From an uncultured Campylobacter sp. (GTDB taxonomy: Bacteria; Campylobacterota; Campylobacteria; Campylobacterales; Campylobacteraceae): 11,174 nucleotides of DNA. Shown piece after piece: positions 1 to 7,149 of the stretch. Below the pieces are notes generated by a model. It had not been told where the DNA came from, did not search any database, and was given only the letters and a program-made list of their open reading frames with translations. A program made the translations under genes and the position numbers. Within the stretch, counting starts at the first letter, position 1. Each line of letters opens with the position of its first letter. The stretch is taken from positions 1-11,174 of the forward strand of contig NZ_CALIMW010000283.1 of NCBI RefSeq assembly GCF_938045405.1. Reading direction: 5' to 3'.

Positions 1-2
1 AT

Positions 3-680
3 TTTTTCGGCTTCATCGACCGCCAAAACGAGCAGGACGGCACCTCACATAACTTCGGTATCGAGCTTAAGCACTGGGGCGGCATTAGCGGCAGCCGCGG
101 CACGAAGCTTCCTGAGTTTATGAGCGAGGAGGAGCTGAAGCGGTTTTTGGACGCGATAAATTTAAGCGAGTTCCCCTCCTTTGCGCATCGTAACCGCCTA
201 ATCGTAAAAATCATCGTCTACACCGGCATCCGCGTGGGCGAGGCGATAAATCTCAAGCGCAAAGATATCGCGCCGGAGGGCGATCTTTTCGTCATCCGAA
301 TCCGCGGCAAGGGCAATAAATACCGCATCGTAATGATCAAGCGCCACTTGATCGAGGAGCATCTAAACGCGCTGGAGACGAACTTTGCAAACAAAGAGGG
401 CTATCTTTTCGTCACCAAAAACGGCGCGCCGCTCACGCAAGCATACGTCAGCGGCATCGTGGAGAAAATTTTAATGAGCGCGGGCATCCGCAAGGAAAAA
501 AACGGCGCCCACATGCTGCGCCACACCTTCGCGACGATGCTTTACAAAAAGCAAAAGGACCTCGTACTCGTCCAAGAAGCCCTCGGCCACGCGAGCCTAA
601 ATACTTCGCGCATCTACACCCACTTCGACAGCGACAAACTGCGCCTTGCGGCGAAGGTCGCGGAGGAATTCGAAGAGTGA
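3..680 (+). CDS. xerH: Tyrosine recombinase XerH, 3' part (5' end outside window)
   Basis: This is the single-Xer-type site-specific recombinase of Campylobacterota, which resolves chromosome dimers at a difH site. The reading frame is open from base 3, so the gene starts left of the window and 225 residues are visible. A later in-frame ATG at 120 is internal, because the residues before it (ending HWGGISGSRGTKLPEF) continue a normal XerH linker between the DNA-binding and catalytic domains. All the catalytic residues of the family can be seen: Arg in YTGIRVGEA (codon 231-233), the beta-hairpin Lys in RGKGNK, the HxxR of HMLRHTFA, His in LGHASL and the nucleophile Tyr in SRIYTH (codon 615-617). 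The enzyme therefore looks intact. C. jejuni keeps its xer gene close to murA and moeA (from memory), which fits this neighbourhood. No dif site could be recognised in the window. Confidence 0.93.
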   Translation, partial: FFGFIDRQNEQDGTSHNFGIELKHWGGISGSRGTKLPEFMSEEELKRFLDAINLSEFPSFAHRNRLIVKIIVYTGIRVGEAINLKRKDIAPEGDLFVIRIRGKGNKYRIVMIKRHLIEEHLNALETNFANKEGYLFVTKNGAPLTQAYVSGIVEKILMSAGIRKEKNGAHMLRHTFATMLYKKQKDLVLVQEALGHASLNTSRIYTHFDSDKLRLAAKVAEEFEE

Positions 681-781
681 AATTTTAAAATTTGAGGTAG
701 CGAGAGGCTTGCTTGAGCGAGATTTTTTTGAATTTCGTTTTGAGACGGCTTTAAAATCGTTTTTATGGAATATTTTACAAG

Positions 782-816
782 AATTTCAGAATTTTATTTT
801 GAAAAATTCTGAAATT
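782..816 (+). terminator. Hairpin terminator candidate after xerH
   Basis: A perfect 14-bp inverted repeat (782-795 with 803-816, arms AATTTCAGAATTTT and its complement) encloses a 7-base loop. On the plus strand it is followed by GTTTTT. It lies about 100 bases after the xerH stop. The stem is AT-rich, so termination would be weaker than at a classic GC-rich stem. The symmetry would let it act from either strand. Confidence 0.5.
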
Positions 817-1380
817 TGTTTTTCATACTAGCATAACAGAACCTAAAAATTTTACCTTGCGAGCTTTAGAATTTAACTCGGCAAAATTTAAAATTAACGC
901 GCGAGCCTTAGAGCTTGATCGCAAAAGAATCTAAAATTTTACTCTTTTGGAATATAGAATAATTTACTTTTTAGATTTTCTCATACGATTTTGCCTAAAA
1001 TTCTAGATAAATTTAGTATAAAATTTCATTTAAATTTTGACGATACGGGATTTCATCCGAGGATTTTATAAGCAAAAGATAATCGACATATTAAGAGGTA
1101 GCGGATATAAAATTTATCTGCAAATTCCGCAAGGATGGAATTTATGATTTAAAATTTAAACCCTCGAAATTTTATAGTTTGATATGCCTTCAAATTCTCA
1201 TCGCACCGTATTCGCCTTAAAATTAAAGACACAAAAGATTCTGCCACCAAAGTTTGCTGCGAAATTTACCGATGCGAAGCTTGCTTCGTAAACAGCGCAA
1301 GAATCATATAGGAATTTATAATAAAAATTTAAAGATACAAAATCCATCGGCATGACTATTTTTAGATTTATTTTACGACA

Positions 1381-1408
1381 GAAATCCCGCTCTTGCGAGC
1401 AGGATTTC
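1381..1408. terminator. Stable stem-loop, possible terminator
   Basis: The arms GAAATCCCGCTC (1381-1392) and GAGCAGGATTTC (1397-1408) pair over 12 positions with one mismatch around a TTGC loop. On the plus strand ATTTCTT follows. The stem is GC-rich near the loop and is the most stable hairpin in this gene-poor stretch. No recognised gene ends just before it on the plus strand. It would fit the 3' end of an unannotated RNA, or it could simply insulate the region. Confidence 0.35.
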
Positions 1409-1438
1409 ATTTCTTAGGGGGATAAGAAAAGGAGTTTA

Positions 1439-1514
1439 GGCTAAATAAATTTAGCCCGAGATTTCGTCTAGCCACGGAATTCGCGGCAAAAAGGAGCAAA
1501 AAGACGAAATCTCG
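1439..1514. repeat. Nested inverted repeats 3' of the rubrerythrin gene
   Basis: A near-palindrome GGCTAAATAAATTTAGCC occupies 1439-1456. It is directly followed by one arm (CGAGATTTCGTCT, 1457-1469) of a perfect 13-bp inverted repeat whose partner lies at 1502-1514, 32 bases away. On the minus strand this lies 106 bases past the rubrerythrin stop, where a terminator or RNA-stabilising structure would be expected. The wide loop is unusual for an intrinsic terminator. Confidence 0.4.
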
Positions 1515-1619
1515 CGCAAAATTTTAAGCCAAGATTTAAGCGATCGGCTCGCGACAATAAACGAGATTTGCGACGGCTTCAAAAGCTATCGCAAAAATGC
1601 CGTGCCGCAAGCATCAAAA

Positions 1620-2264
1620 TTAGACGAGCCTTTGTTTTTTGAAATACTCGCGCGGAGCCTTGCAGAGCGGACAGGCGCCCGGGGCTTTCTTTCCGCGATG
1701 GACGTGACCGCAGACCTCGCACACCCAAACTTCCTCGTCGAAACTCTCGAAAAAGCCCTCCTCTAGCAGGATCTTTTGAAGCTCGTTGTATTCGCGCTCG
1801 TGCTCCTGCTCGACCTTGCCGATAGCGTTAAAAAGGCGTGCAACCTCTTTTTTACCCTCTTCGGTCGCGATTTTAGCGAAGCTCGGATACATGTTCTCGT
1901 GCTCGTAGCGCTCTCCTGCGGCAGCGTCGAGCAGATTTTTATCCATCTTATCAAGCGGAATGCCTGCGGCTGCATGATGCGCCTTTAGCTCAGCTCTGGC
2001 ATGCCATTTTTCGTTTTCGGCAGCCTCGTAAAAATGTCGCGCAATGGCGTGAAAGCCTGCCTCTTTGGCCAAATCGCCATAAAGATCGTATTTGTTGCGC
2101 GCCTGGGACTCACCTGCGAACGCCTTCATTAAATTTACCTGCGTCAGATCTTCGGTGATACATTTCATCGGCTCGCCACAGCAGCTAAGCGCACCGCCGC
2201 CTACTTTTTGCACCTCGACCTCCGCGCCGCATTTGTCGCATCTATAAGTTTCGTACTGTCTCAT
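1620..2264 (-). CDS. rrc: Rubrerythrin of the desulforubrerythrin type
   Basis: This 214-residue cytoplasmic non-haem iron protein reduces hydrogen peroxide with electrons from the NAD(P)H/rubredoxin chain. Three domains can be seen. Residues 1-37 are a desulforedoxin-like Fe(SCys)4 site (C9, C12, C28, C29; CDKC then CC). Residues 40-165 are a ferritin-like four-helix bundle with diiron ligands E52, E85/H88, E118, E121, E152 and H155. Residues 179-208 are a rubredoxin domain (C182, C185, C198, C201). This order matches Cj0012c (Rrc) of C. jejuni, called desulforubrerythrin, including its length of about 215. The start has AGGGA at 2271-2275 six bases ahead. The gene stands alone on the minus strand. 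In C. jejuni the homologue responds to peroxide and iron (from memory); here an 8-bp dyad overlaps its likely promoter. Confidence 0.95.
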   Translation of the reverse strand: MRQYETYRCDKCGAEVEVQKVGGGALSCCGEPMKCITEDLTQVNLMKAFAGESQARNKYDLYGDLAKEAGFHAIARHFYEAAENEKWHARAELKAHHAAAGIPLDKMDKNLLDAAAGERYEHENMYPSFAKIATEEGKKEVARLFNAIGKVEQEHEREYNELQKILLEEGFFESFDEEVWVCEVCGHVHRGKKAPGACPLCKAPREYFKKQRLV

Positions 2265-2268
2265 TTTA

Positions 2269-2298
2269 ATTCCCTATCAAAATTTTTAGGGAATGATA
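2269..2298 (-). promoter_or_regulatory. Promoter -10 and overlapping 8-bp dyad before rubrerythrin
   Basis: ATTCCCTA (2269-2276) and TAGGGAAT (2287-2294) form a perfect 8-bp inverted repeat with a 10-base spacer. One arm covers the AGGGA ribosome-binding site. The other overlaps a -10-like TATCAT read on the minus strand (2293-2298). If that -10 is used, transcription would start near 2286, so the dyad works better as a DNA operator than as an RNA hairpin. With a start further upstream, the RNA could instead fold and hide the ribosome-binding site. The sequence does not match a PerR or Fur box that I recognise. Confidence 0.35.
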
Positions 2299-2675
2299 CC
2301 ACGGCTACTATTAAATTTTACTTAATAAATTTTATTCTTCTCAATAAATTTATATTTTTGAGAAAATTTCAGCGTGAAATTTCCATCCGTAAAATCTAAA
2401 TTTAAGGTTTTTCAAAGCAAATGGAATTTCAAGCGAAAGTGCTAACACTCGATCATCTAAAAATATGAAATTTAGTTTTCTGACTCATTTAGTCTACGAT
2501 TTCAAGACGAGCCACATCATTGGAAATTTTTTAAAATTTGAAAGTTATCTCAAAAATAATTTGCTAATTTTGCCGCGCAGTCTTATTTCACGAGTATATG
2601 ACAATGCTCGGCAAAAGTAGCCTTAAAATGCGCAACGAGCCGCCCAATTGTAATTATGAAGCGTTAAAAGCATAA
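2299..2675. other. Intergenic region, nothing recognised
   Basis: About 380 AT-rich bases lie between the rubrerythrin promoter and the end of the SixA-like gene. No reading frame here looks like a protein, and no tRNA, clear hairpin terminator or repeat is visible. A terminator for the rhomboid-SixA unit would be expected at 2600-2675 but no strong one is seen. Confidence 0.5.
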
Positions 2676-3350
2676 TTAAGGGCACTGCAGCATTACCATT
2701 TTGCCGCTATGATCAGTAATATCTGAAAATTTATGAACGTCAAATTCTAAGCCGCAAATCGAGCAAGGAGGGAATTTATCGACTTCCTTCTCGCCTAAAA
2801 GCGAGCAAATTCCGCCTATTGCCGGATTATGTCCAACGATAAATATGCATTCTGCGCTAGCTGCATTAAAATTTTGCATAACATCTGTGCTAGAAATTTC
2901 CACATTGTTGCAAGATATCGCATTATTTTCGCTAATGCTAGCGGGAATTTTAGCGCTCTTAAAAGCAGAATTTTCAGCGTTTGCGTCGCGATGTTTTTCG
3001 CTACTCAGACCAACCGCATTGTATTTTTCAACATTCACACCGCACCCAAAAAATCGTTTCTCATCCAAGCCGCGAACAAACTTTGCCAAATCCCATAAGC
3101 TTGCGTCATATAACTCTCGCAATGACGCTACCCTTTTTGTCGCGCCCAGCGCATTAGCGATAAGTTGCGCCGTATGGAGTGCGCGTATAGCCGAACTTGT
3201 AATAATCAAATCAGGCATAAGTCCCAAGCTACGCAGATTTTCTCCGAGTTTAATTGCGCAAAGTTCGCCCACACGGCTTAATGCCCGCTCAAAATCGCTT
3301 CCGTTGCCACTTTGCGCCTCGGCATGTCTTATAAAATATATCCGCTTCAT
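2676..3350 (-). CDS. SixA-like histidine phosphatase with a long insertion
   Basis: This is a cytoplasmic phosphatase of the histidine phosphatase (phosphoglycerate mutase-like) superfamily, closest in layout to SixA, which removes phosphate from phosphohistidine. The N-terminus MKRIYFIRHAEAQ carries the RH motif (R8, phospho-acceptor H9). R56 in TSSAIRALHTA, E79 in LRELYDA and H174 in VGHNP complete the active site. The start at 3350 is preferred over an ATG six bases upstream, because AAGGA sits directly against the upstream ATG but at a good distance from this one. SixA proteins usually have about 150-165 residues; this has 224. The excess is an Asn/Ser/Ala-rich stretch at about 100-167, between the core and VGHNP. 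The gene follows the rhomboid gene by 44 bases. The substrate is not known. Confidence 0.82.
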   Translation of the reverse strand: MKRIYFIRHAEAQSGNGSDFERALSRVGELCAIKLGENLRSLGLMPDLIITSSAIRALHTAQLIANALGATKRVASLRELYDASLWDLAKFVRGLDEKRFFGCGVNVEKYNAVGLSSEKHRDANAENSAFKSAKIPASISENNAISCNNVEISSTDVMQNFNAASAECIFIVGHNPAIGGICSLLGEKEVDKFPPCSICGLEFDVHKFSDITDHSGKMVMLQCP

Positions 3351-3394
3351 CTGCATCCTTTCATAAAATTTTATGTATAATTTAGCGTTAAATT

Positions 3395-3952
3395 CTACAA
3401 AATTCTAAATTTTTTCTGGATCATTCCAAAACCATAACCGACCACAAATCCCGCTATGTGCGCATACCATGCCACATTTACGCCCATTAACATCGGCGCA
3501 AAGCTCATTATCAAAATCGCGACAAAAATCCCGCCCGCATTGCGTTCATCAAAATAAGCAATCACGCCTAAAAGCACGCAGATAGCGCCACTAGCGCCTA
3601 CGATATTGACGATTTCTCCCATGCTCATGGCATAACGGATATAAATCAGACACAAAGCGCCACTCAGCAGCCCGCCTACGATGTAAAGTAGCGTAAATTT
3701 TATCCCACCGAACGCTCGCTCTAAAATCCCGCCGAATTGATACAAAATCGCCATATTCATCGCTAGATGCATCACTCCGCCGTGCATAAAAAATGAACTT
3801 AGTAGCTGCCACGGCATCCCCTCGAAAAAATACGGATTGAGCCCGAAAAACAGGTAGGACTTAAAGCCAAAAAAATATTCTAATGCGAATGAAATCACGA
3901 AAAATAGGACATTCGCCACAATGATCGCGAGAGTAAATTTGCCTGTTTGCAT
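3395..3952 (-). CDS. Rhomboid-family intramembrane serine protease
   Basis: This 185-residue inner-membrane protease would cleave transmembrane segments of partner proteins. It has the compact six-helix bacterial rhomboid form: hydrophobic segments at about 7-27, 48-70, 84-106, 116-133, 141-156 and 159-178. The HxxxN of HLAMN (H62, N66) matches the oxyanion residues, and the catalytic dyad is S121 in GASGA and H165 in AHIAG. The frame is open for another 49 codons upstream to 4099. The start at 3952 is chosen because AAGGAG lies four bases before it (3957-3962), and the family begins here. It appears to be the first gene of a two-gene unit with the SixA-like phosphatase. Its substrate cannot be told from the context. 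Confidence 0.88.
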   Translation of the reverse strand: MQTGKFTLAIIVANVLFFVISFALEYFFGFKSYLFFGLNPYFFEGMPWQLLSSFFMHGGVMHLAMNMAILYQFGGILERAFGGIKFTLLYIVGGLLSGALCLIYIRYAMSMGEIVNIVGASGAICVLLGVIAYFDERNAGGIFVAILIMSFAPMLMGVNVAWYAHIAGFVVGYGFGMIQKKFRIL

Positions 3953-3975
3953 GAAACTCCTTAAATTTTTCACGC

Positions 3976-3981
3976 ATAGTA
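3976..3981 (-). promoter_or_regulatory. Possible -10 box for the rhomboid gene
   Basis: Read on the minus strand, TACTAT lies 23 bases before the rhomboid start, behind TGC. It would begin a transcript near 3969, leaving a short leader that still contains AAGGAG. No -35 is evident, which is common in Campylobacter. Confidence 0.3.
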
Positions 3982-4707
3982 GCAAAATTTTGATTAAATT
4001 AAAGGCGTCGTGTAATTTTATAGGCTCGAGATAAATTTCATAGATAAGTGTTGGCATCAAAATTTCGGCGAATAGTTTTAATTGCAAGCGCCTTATCAAA
4101 ATAGCTGCGCTAAAATTTAGATATAGAGCTTTGAATTAAAATCTCCGTAATAAAATTTAGACCATAAATCTTTTTGAAAGCTTTACGTAATTTATAAAGT
4201 TTATCTGACGTAAATTAAAAAACAAACATGCCGTTAAATTTAATAACGATAAAATTTCAGCTATATGAAGCTATTTCGTAGAATTTTATGTATAATTATA
4301 AGTATAATTTCACTAAAAATAATAAAAATTTGAGTTCAAATTAATTCCAAAATAAATTTTAGAGTAAATATTTTAAATCCTTATTATATTACGCGTTAAA
4401 AATGCTAATTTGACTTGCTATAACAGCATCAAAATGAATTTTTATTCATAAGTTTTTGCTGCAGGAGTTTAAAAGCCATAAAAATTTTAAAATTTGATTA
4501 GAATTTTAGGAATTTAATAAATTCTATAAAGCAAGTCATAGCTAGAATTCCAAGCTAAATTATCTGCAAAATTTTACTTGAAATTTTAGAGCATAAATTA
4601 AACCGCCGCGAATTTTTAAAAGGTCTAACGAAATTTCATAAAATCTAATAAATTCCAAAAGTTATAAGAAATTTTTCAAAAAATACGGCGAAAGAATTTT
4701 CAAAATT
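3982..4707. other. AT-rich intergenic region between lipoprotein and rhomboid genes
   Basis: About 725 bases, very AT-rich, have no protein-like frame. Visible structure: two plus-strand TATAAT hexamers only six bases apart (4291-4296 and 4303-4308); a bulged hairpin at about 4424-4462 (outer arms CAGCA/TGCTG, inner arms TGAAT/ATTCA); and a 9-bp inverted repeat TGACTTGCT (4411-4419) with its complement at 4530-4538. The AAATTTTA word recurs throughout, as in other gaps of this window. Both bordering genes lie on the minus strand, so the left part may hold the rhomboid promoter and the right part the 3' end of the lipoprotein transcript. Confidence 0.5.
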
Positions 4708-5343
4708 CTAGTTATTCACCCGTCCGTATCCTGCGAAGCGGTTCGATGCTAGGCAGCTTATGCGGTCTTTGCCGCAGCGGACGATATAGCTATTTTCCAT
4801 CTTTTGCCCCGCTACATGGACGTTTTTCTTATTTAAATTTACGAAGTCCGCTTGATTTCTACCGCGAGTATTGTGGACAAATTTCACGCGACCATCGGCA
4901 TATATCTCGCGCACGATGCCGATGTGGCTGATCTCGTTGCTGATCTTGCCTTTATTGGAGCGCAAGGTGTTTTGAAAAAACACCAAATCCCCCACTCGCG
5001 GCGTATTGCTGAGTAAATTTCTACGGCTGTAATAATTATATATTGCTTGGGATTTGCGTCCGTTTGTGAAGTATTTCGGCAGATCTTTTGAGTTAAAAAA
5101 TAGATCATCGTATTTATCATTTAGCACGGTGATAAATCCGCTGCAGTCCCCTCCCGCGCGAGTGCCGGTGTAATCGTCTACAGATGCGATTAGCGAGCGG
5201 TTAAACTCGCTTCCCGGCACCGAAGTTATTCCTTCTTCATGATCGTTTAAGACATACGCTTGCTGGCTGCCAGCAGACGGGGCTTTTGAGGAGCAACCGA
5301 CCAGCAAAAACGCACCCAAAGCGCAAATAATTAGTTGTTTCAT
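4708..5343 (-). CDS. NlpC/P60-type (C40-like) cysteine peptidase lipoprotein
   Basis: This 211-residue lipoprotein probably cuts peptidoglycan stem peptides from a membrane-anchored position in the periplasm. The signal peptide MKQLIICALGAFLLVGC ends in a lipobox with Cys17. The following region to about 50 looks like a flexible linker. The peptidase core carries the nucleophile in GGDCSGF (C67), then PRVGDLVFF, the catalytic His in SHIGIV (H140) and a further polar residue in KFVHNT (H157). This order is that of NlpC/P60 and related amidases. Two more cysteines (C190, C197) near the C-terminus could form a disulphide. The start has AAGGATC at a normal distance. It is divergent from murA with a 124-base gap, so a cell-wall role fits the neighbourhood. 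The exact bond cut is not known. Confidence 0.8.
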   Translation of the reverse strand: MKQLIICALGAFLLVGCSSKAPSAGSQQAYVLNDHEEGITSVPGSEFNRSLIASVDDYTGTRAGGDCSGFITVLNDKYDDLFFNSKDLPKYFTNGRKSQAIYNYYSRRNLLSNTPRVGDLVFFQNTLRSNKGKISNEISHIGIVREIYADGRVKFVHNTRGRNQADFVNLNKKNVHVAGQKMENSYIVRCGKDRISCLASNRFAGYGRVNN

Positions 5344-5434
5344 ATAAAGATCCTTATAAAATTATGTAACGATTAAATTTGGGCGTAATTTTAGCGCCTG
5401 GCGGTAACAAAATGGTAACTTTAAAGCTAAATTC

Positions 5435-5442
5435 TGTATAAT
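5435..5442 (+). promoter_or_regulatory. murA promoter -10 box
   Basis: A perfect TATAAT (5437-5442) preceded by TG lies 25 bases before the murA start. The predicted transcript would start near 5449 and include GGAG at 5459-5462. No clear -35 is seen. The 124-base gap to the divergent lipoprotein must also hold that gene's promoter. A CATAAT on the minus strand at 5361-5366 seems too close to its start to be used. Confidence 0.6.
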
Positions 5443-5467
5443 CGCCGAAATTTTACACGGAGAAATT

Positions 5468-6736
5468 ATGCATTATCTACGAATTGACGGAGGCAAAAAA
5501 CTAAGCGGCAGCGTCAAAATAAGCGGCGCAAAAAACGCCGCATTGCCGCTCATAGCCCTATCTATCCTTTCAAAAAACGAAGTTGTAATTAAAAATTTAC
5601 CCGCAGTTTCCGATATCCACACGCTAATTCAGCTGCTTTCAAATTTAGGCGCAAAGTGCGAGTTTCTCGACGCCAACACCGCCAAAATCGATCCGCGCGA
5701 GGTAAACTCGACCAAAGCAATCTACGACATAGTGCGTAAAATGCGTGCTTCGATCTTGGTGCTGGGGCCGCTTTTAGCGCGGTTTAGACACTGTGAAGTA
5801 AGCCTTCCGGGGGGCTGCGCGATCGGCGCAAGACCGATCGATCTGCACCTTAGCGCGCTTGAAAAGATGGGCTCGGAGGTTAAGATCGAGCAAGGCTACG
5901 TCGTTTGCACCGCAAAAAAGGGGCTTAAGGGCGCGACTATAAATTTTGACAAAATTACCGTCACCGGCACCGAAAACATCGTGATGGCGGCGGCTTTAGC
6001 AAGCGGCACCACGCATATCATAAACGCGGCAAAAGAGCCCGAAGTGATCGCCGTTTGTAACGCATTAAAAAGCGCAGGCATCGACATAGAGGGCATCGGC
6101 ACGAACGAAATCCTCATCAAAGGAAGCGGCGGCGAGCTTTTAAGCTTGAACGAAATTTCGATCATTCCCGATCGCATCGAGGCGGGCACCTATCTGTGCG
6201 CAGGCGCGATCACGGGCTCTCGTATCACGATCACGCACGCTTGCGCGGCTCATCTTGGCGCCGTGCTTGCAAAATTTGAAGATATGGGCTTTAAATTTGA
6301 AATTTCAAACGGTGGCGACGAGATCACGATCCTGCCCGCCTCAAAGATCAAACCCGTAGAGATCATCACGAGCGAATATCCGGGCTTTCCTACGGATATG
6401 CAGGCGCAGTTTATGGCGCTTGCGTGCATCTCCTCGGGCGTCAGCACCATCGACGAGAGGCTTTTTGAAAACCGCTTCATGCACGTAAGCGAACTTTCAA
6501 GAATGGGCGCAGATATCCGCTTAAACGGACACATCGCGACGATCAGCGGCGGCAAGCTAAACGGCGCGGACGTGATGGCGACCGATCTGCGCGCCAGCTC
6601 GGCGCTCGTTTTAGCCGCCCTTGCGGCGCGCGGCGAGAGCAAAATACATAGAATTTACCATCTAGATCGTGGATATGAGAGGCTGGAAGCTAAGCTTGGT
6701 GCGCTTGGTGTCGATATACAGAGGCTCGAGGAATGA
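5468..6736 (+). CDS. murA: UDP-N-acetylglucosamine 1-carboxyvinyltransferase
   Basis: MurA transfers enolpyruvate from phosphoenolpyruvate to UDP-GlcNAc, the first committed step of peptidoglycan synthesis, in the cytoplasm. The protein has 422 residues, the usual family length. It shows the K22-N23 pair in SGAKNAALPL, the mobile loop SLPGGCAIGARP with catalytic Cys117 (the residue fosfomycin alkylates, so the target is of the sensitive type), D310 in YPGFPTDMQAQ and the C-terminal DRGYERLE with R402. Internal two-fold repetition typical of EPSP-synthase-like folds is present. GGAG stands six bases before the ATG. murA followed by moeA on the same strand is also the C. jejuni arrangement (from memory), although here a 469-base gap separates them. 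Confidence 0.98.
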   Translation: MHYLRIDGGKKLSGSVKISGAKNAALPLIALSILSKNEVVIKNLPAVSDIHTLIQLLSNLGAKCEFLDANTAKIDPREVNSTKAIYDIVRKMRASILVLGPLLARFRHCEVSLPGGCAIGARPIDLHLSALEKMGSEVKIEQGYVVCTAKKGLKGATINFDKITVTGTENIVMAAALASGTTHIINAAKEPEVIAVCNALKSAGIDIEGIGTNEILIKGSGGELLSLNEISIIPDRIEAGTYLCAGAITGSRITITHACAAHLGAVLAKFEDMGFKFEISNGGDEITILPASKIKPVEIITSEYPGFPTDMQAQFMALACISSGVSTIDERLFENRFMHVSELSRMGADIRLNGHIATISGGKLNGADVMATDLRASSALVLAALAARGESKIHRIYHLDRGYERLEAKLGALGVDIQRLEE

Positions 6737-6891
6737 AGACTTCGGAATAAAATCTTGCGCAAGCAAGCAAAGTGGAATTTTACACAAAACGCGTTTTAAA
6801 ATGCCACGCTACGTAAGAGCCACGTAAATTCTATCAGCAGCAATGCATTAATCGCTAAAGCTAAGTGTAGCGAAATTTTAAAGGCAAATCT

Positions 6892-6900
6892 TGATATAAT
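6892..6900 (+). promoter_or_regulatory. Extended -10 promoter motif without an obvious gene
   Basis: TGATATAAT is an exact TGnTATAAT extended -10, the preferred housekeeping promoter form in Campylobacter. Transcription would start near 6907. The next gene in that direction is moeA, 300 bases away. Immediately downstream AAGG runs into an ATG for a seven-codon frame (MSLFKFK, 6908-6931), which is probably chance. The motif may drive moeA with a long leader or a small RNA. Confidence 0.45.
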
Positions 6901-7109
6901 TTCAAGGATGAGTCTCTTTAAATTTAAATAGCAAGCTTTGGTAAAATTTAATGAACGAGCCGTGGTGGAATTTTTTAAGCAAATGTGGGTGGAATTCCTA
7001 GGGCAAAGCGGAATTTTACGAGCGATATGTTTTGAAATTTTAAGTAACGCTAGCAGCAAAATAAGGCAATTAAGCCTATGAAATTTCGCGCATTTGTTTG
7101 GGCAAAATT

Positions 7110-7149
7110 TAGCCTTGCAAGTTCCGGTGCAATACAGAATTCAAGGCTA
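7110..7149 (+). promoter_or_regulatory. Inverted repeat in the moeA leader
   Basis: TAGCCTTG (7110-7117) and CAAGGCTA (7142-7149) are perfect 8-bp arms around 24 bases. That interval contains TTGCA...TGCAA, which could pair in an alternative shorter hairpin. It lies 57 bases before moeA. It does not match a molybdenum-cofactor riboswitch that I can recognise. Confidence 0.25.

Larger units (their letters stand above)
681..1619. other. Gene-poor intergenic region between xerH and rubrerythrin
   Basis: About 940 bases have no reading frame with both a ribosome-binding site and a protein-like translation. The stretch is AT-rich to about 1400 and becomes more GC-rich after about 1455. Besides the separately listed hairpins it holds a G-U-tolerant hairpin at 1101-1121 (arms GCGGATA and TATCTGC), a small hairpin around 1263-1280 (GCGAAGC/GCTTCGT), two similar words at 859-875 and 901-917 (GCGAGCTTTAGAATTTA and GCGAGCCTTAGAGCTTG), and an AAGGAG at 1429-1434 with no start codon behind it. 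A weak -10-like TATAAA lies at 1017-1022. It may hold an RNA gene or decayed coding DNA, but neither can be shown here. Confidence 0.6.

Noticed and set aside
1198..1410. A 70-codon minus-strand frame in the gene-poor region
   Set aside because: Its start lies at the edge of the 1381-1408 hairpin, with no protein-like pattern and no downstream partner.
681..1619. A dif recombination site for XerH
   Set aside because: I looked for a paired-arm site in the gaps near xerH, but no sequence could be matched to a difH consensus with confidence.
2845..3366. A 173-codon plus-strand frame over the SixA-like gene
   Set aside because: It is fully antisense to a gene with all histidine-phosphatase motifs, has no ribosome-binding site and its translation looks like no protein family.
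3953..4099. A 49-codon in-frame extension of the rhomboid gene to an ATG at 4099
   Set aside because: It has no ribosome-binding site, while AAGGAG stands just before the ATG at 3952, where the rhomboid fold begins. The extension reads like AT-rich non-coding DNA.
6796..7059. An 87-codon minus-strand frame between murA and moeA
   Set aside because: It begins with TTG without a ribosome-binding site, and the translation follows the AT-rich word bias rather than a protein pattern.
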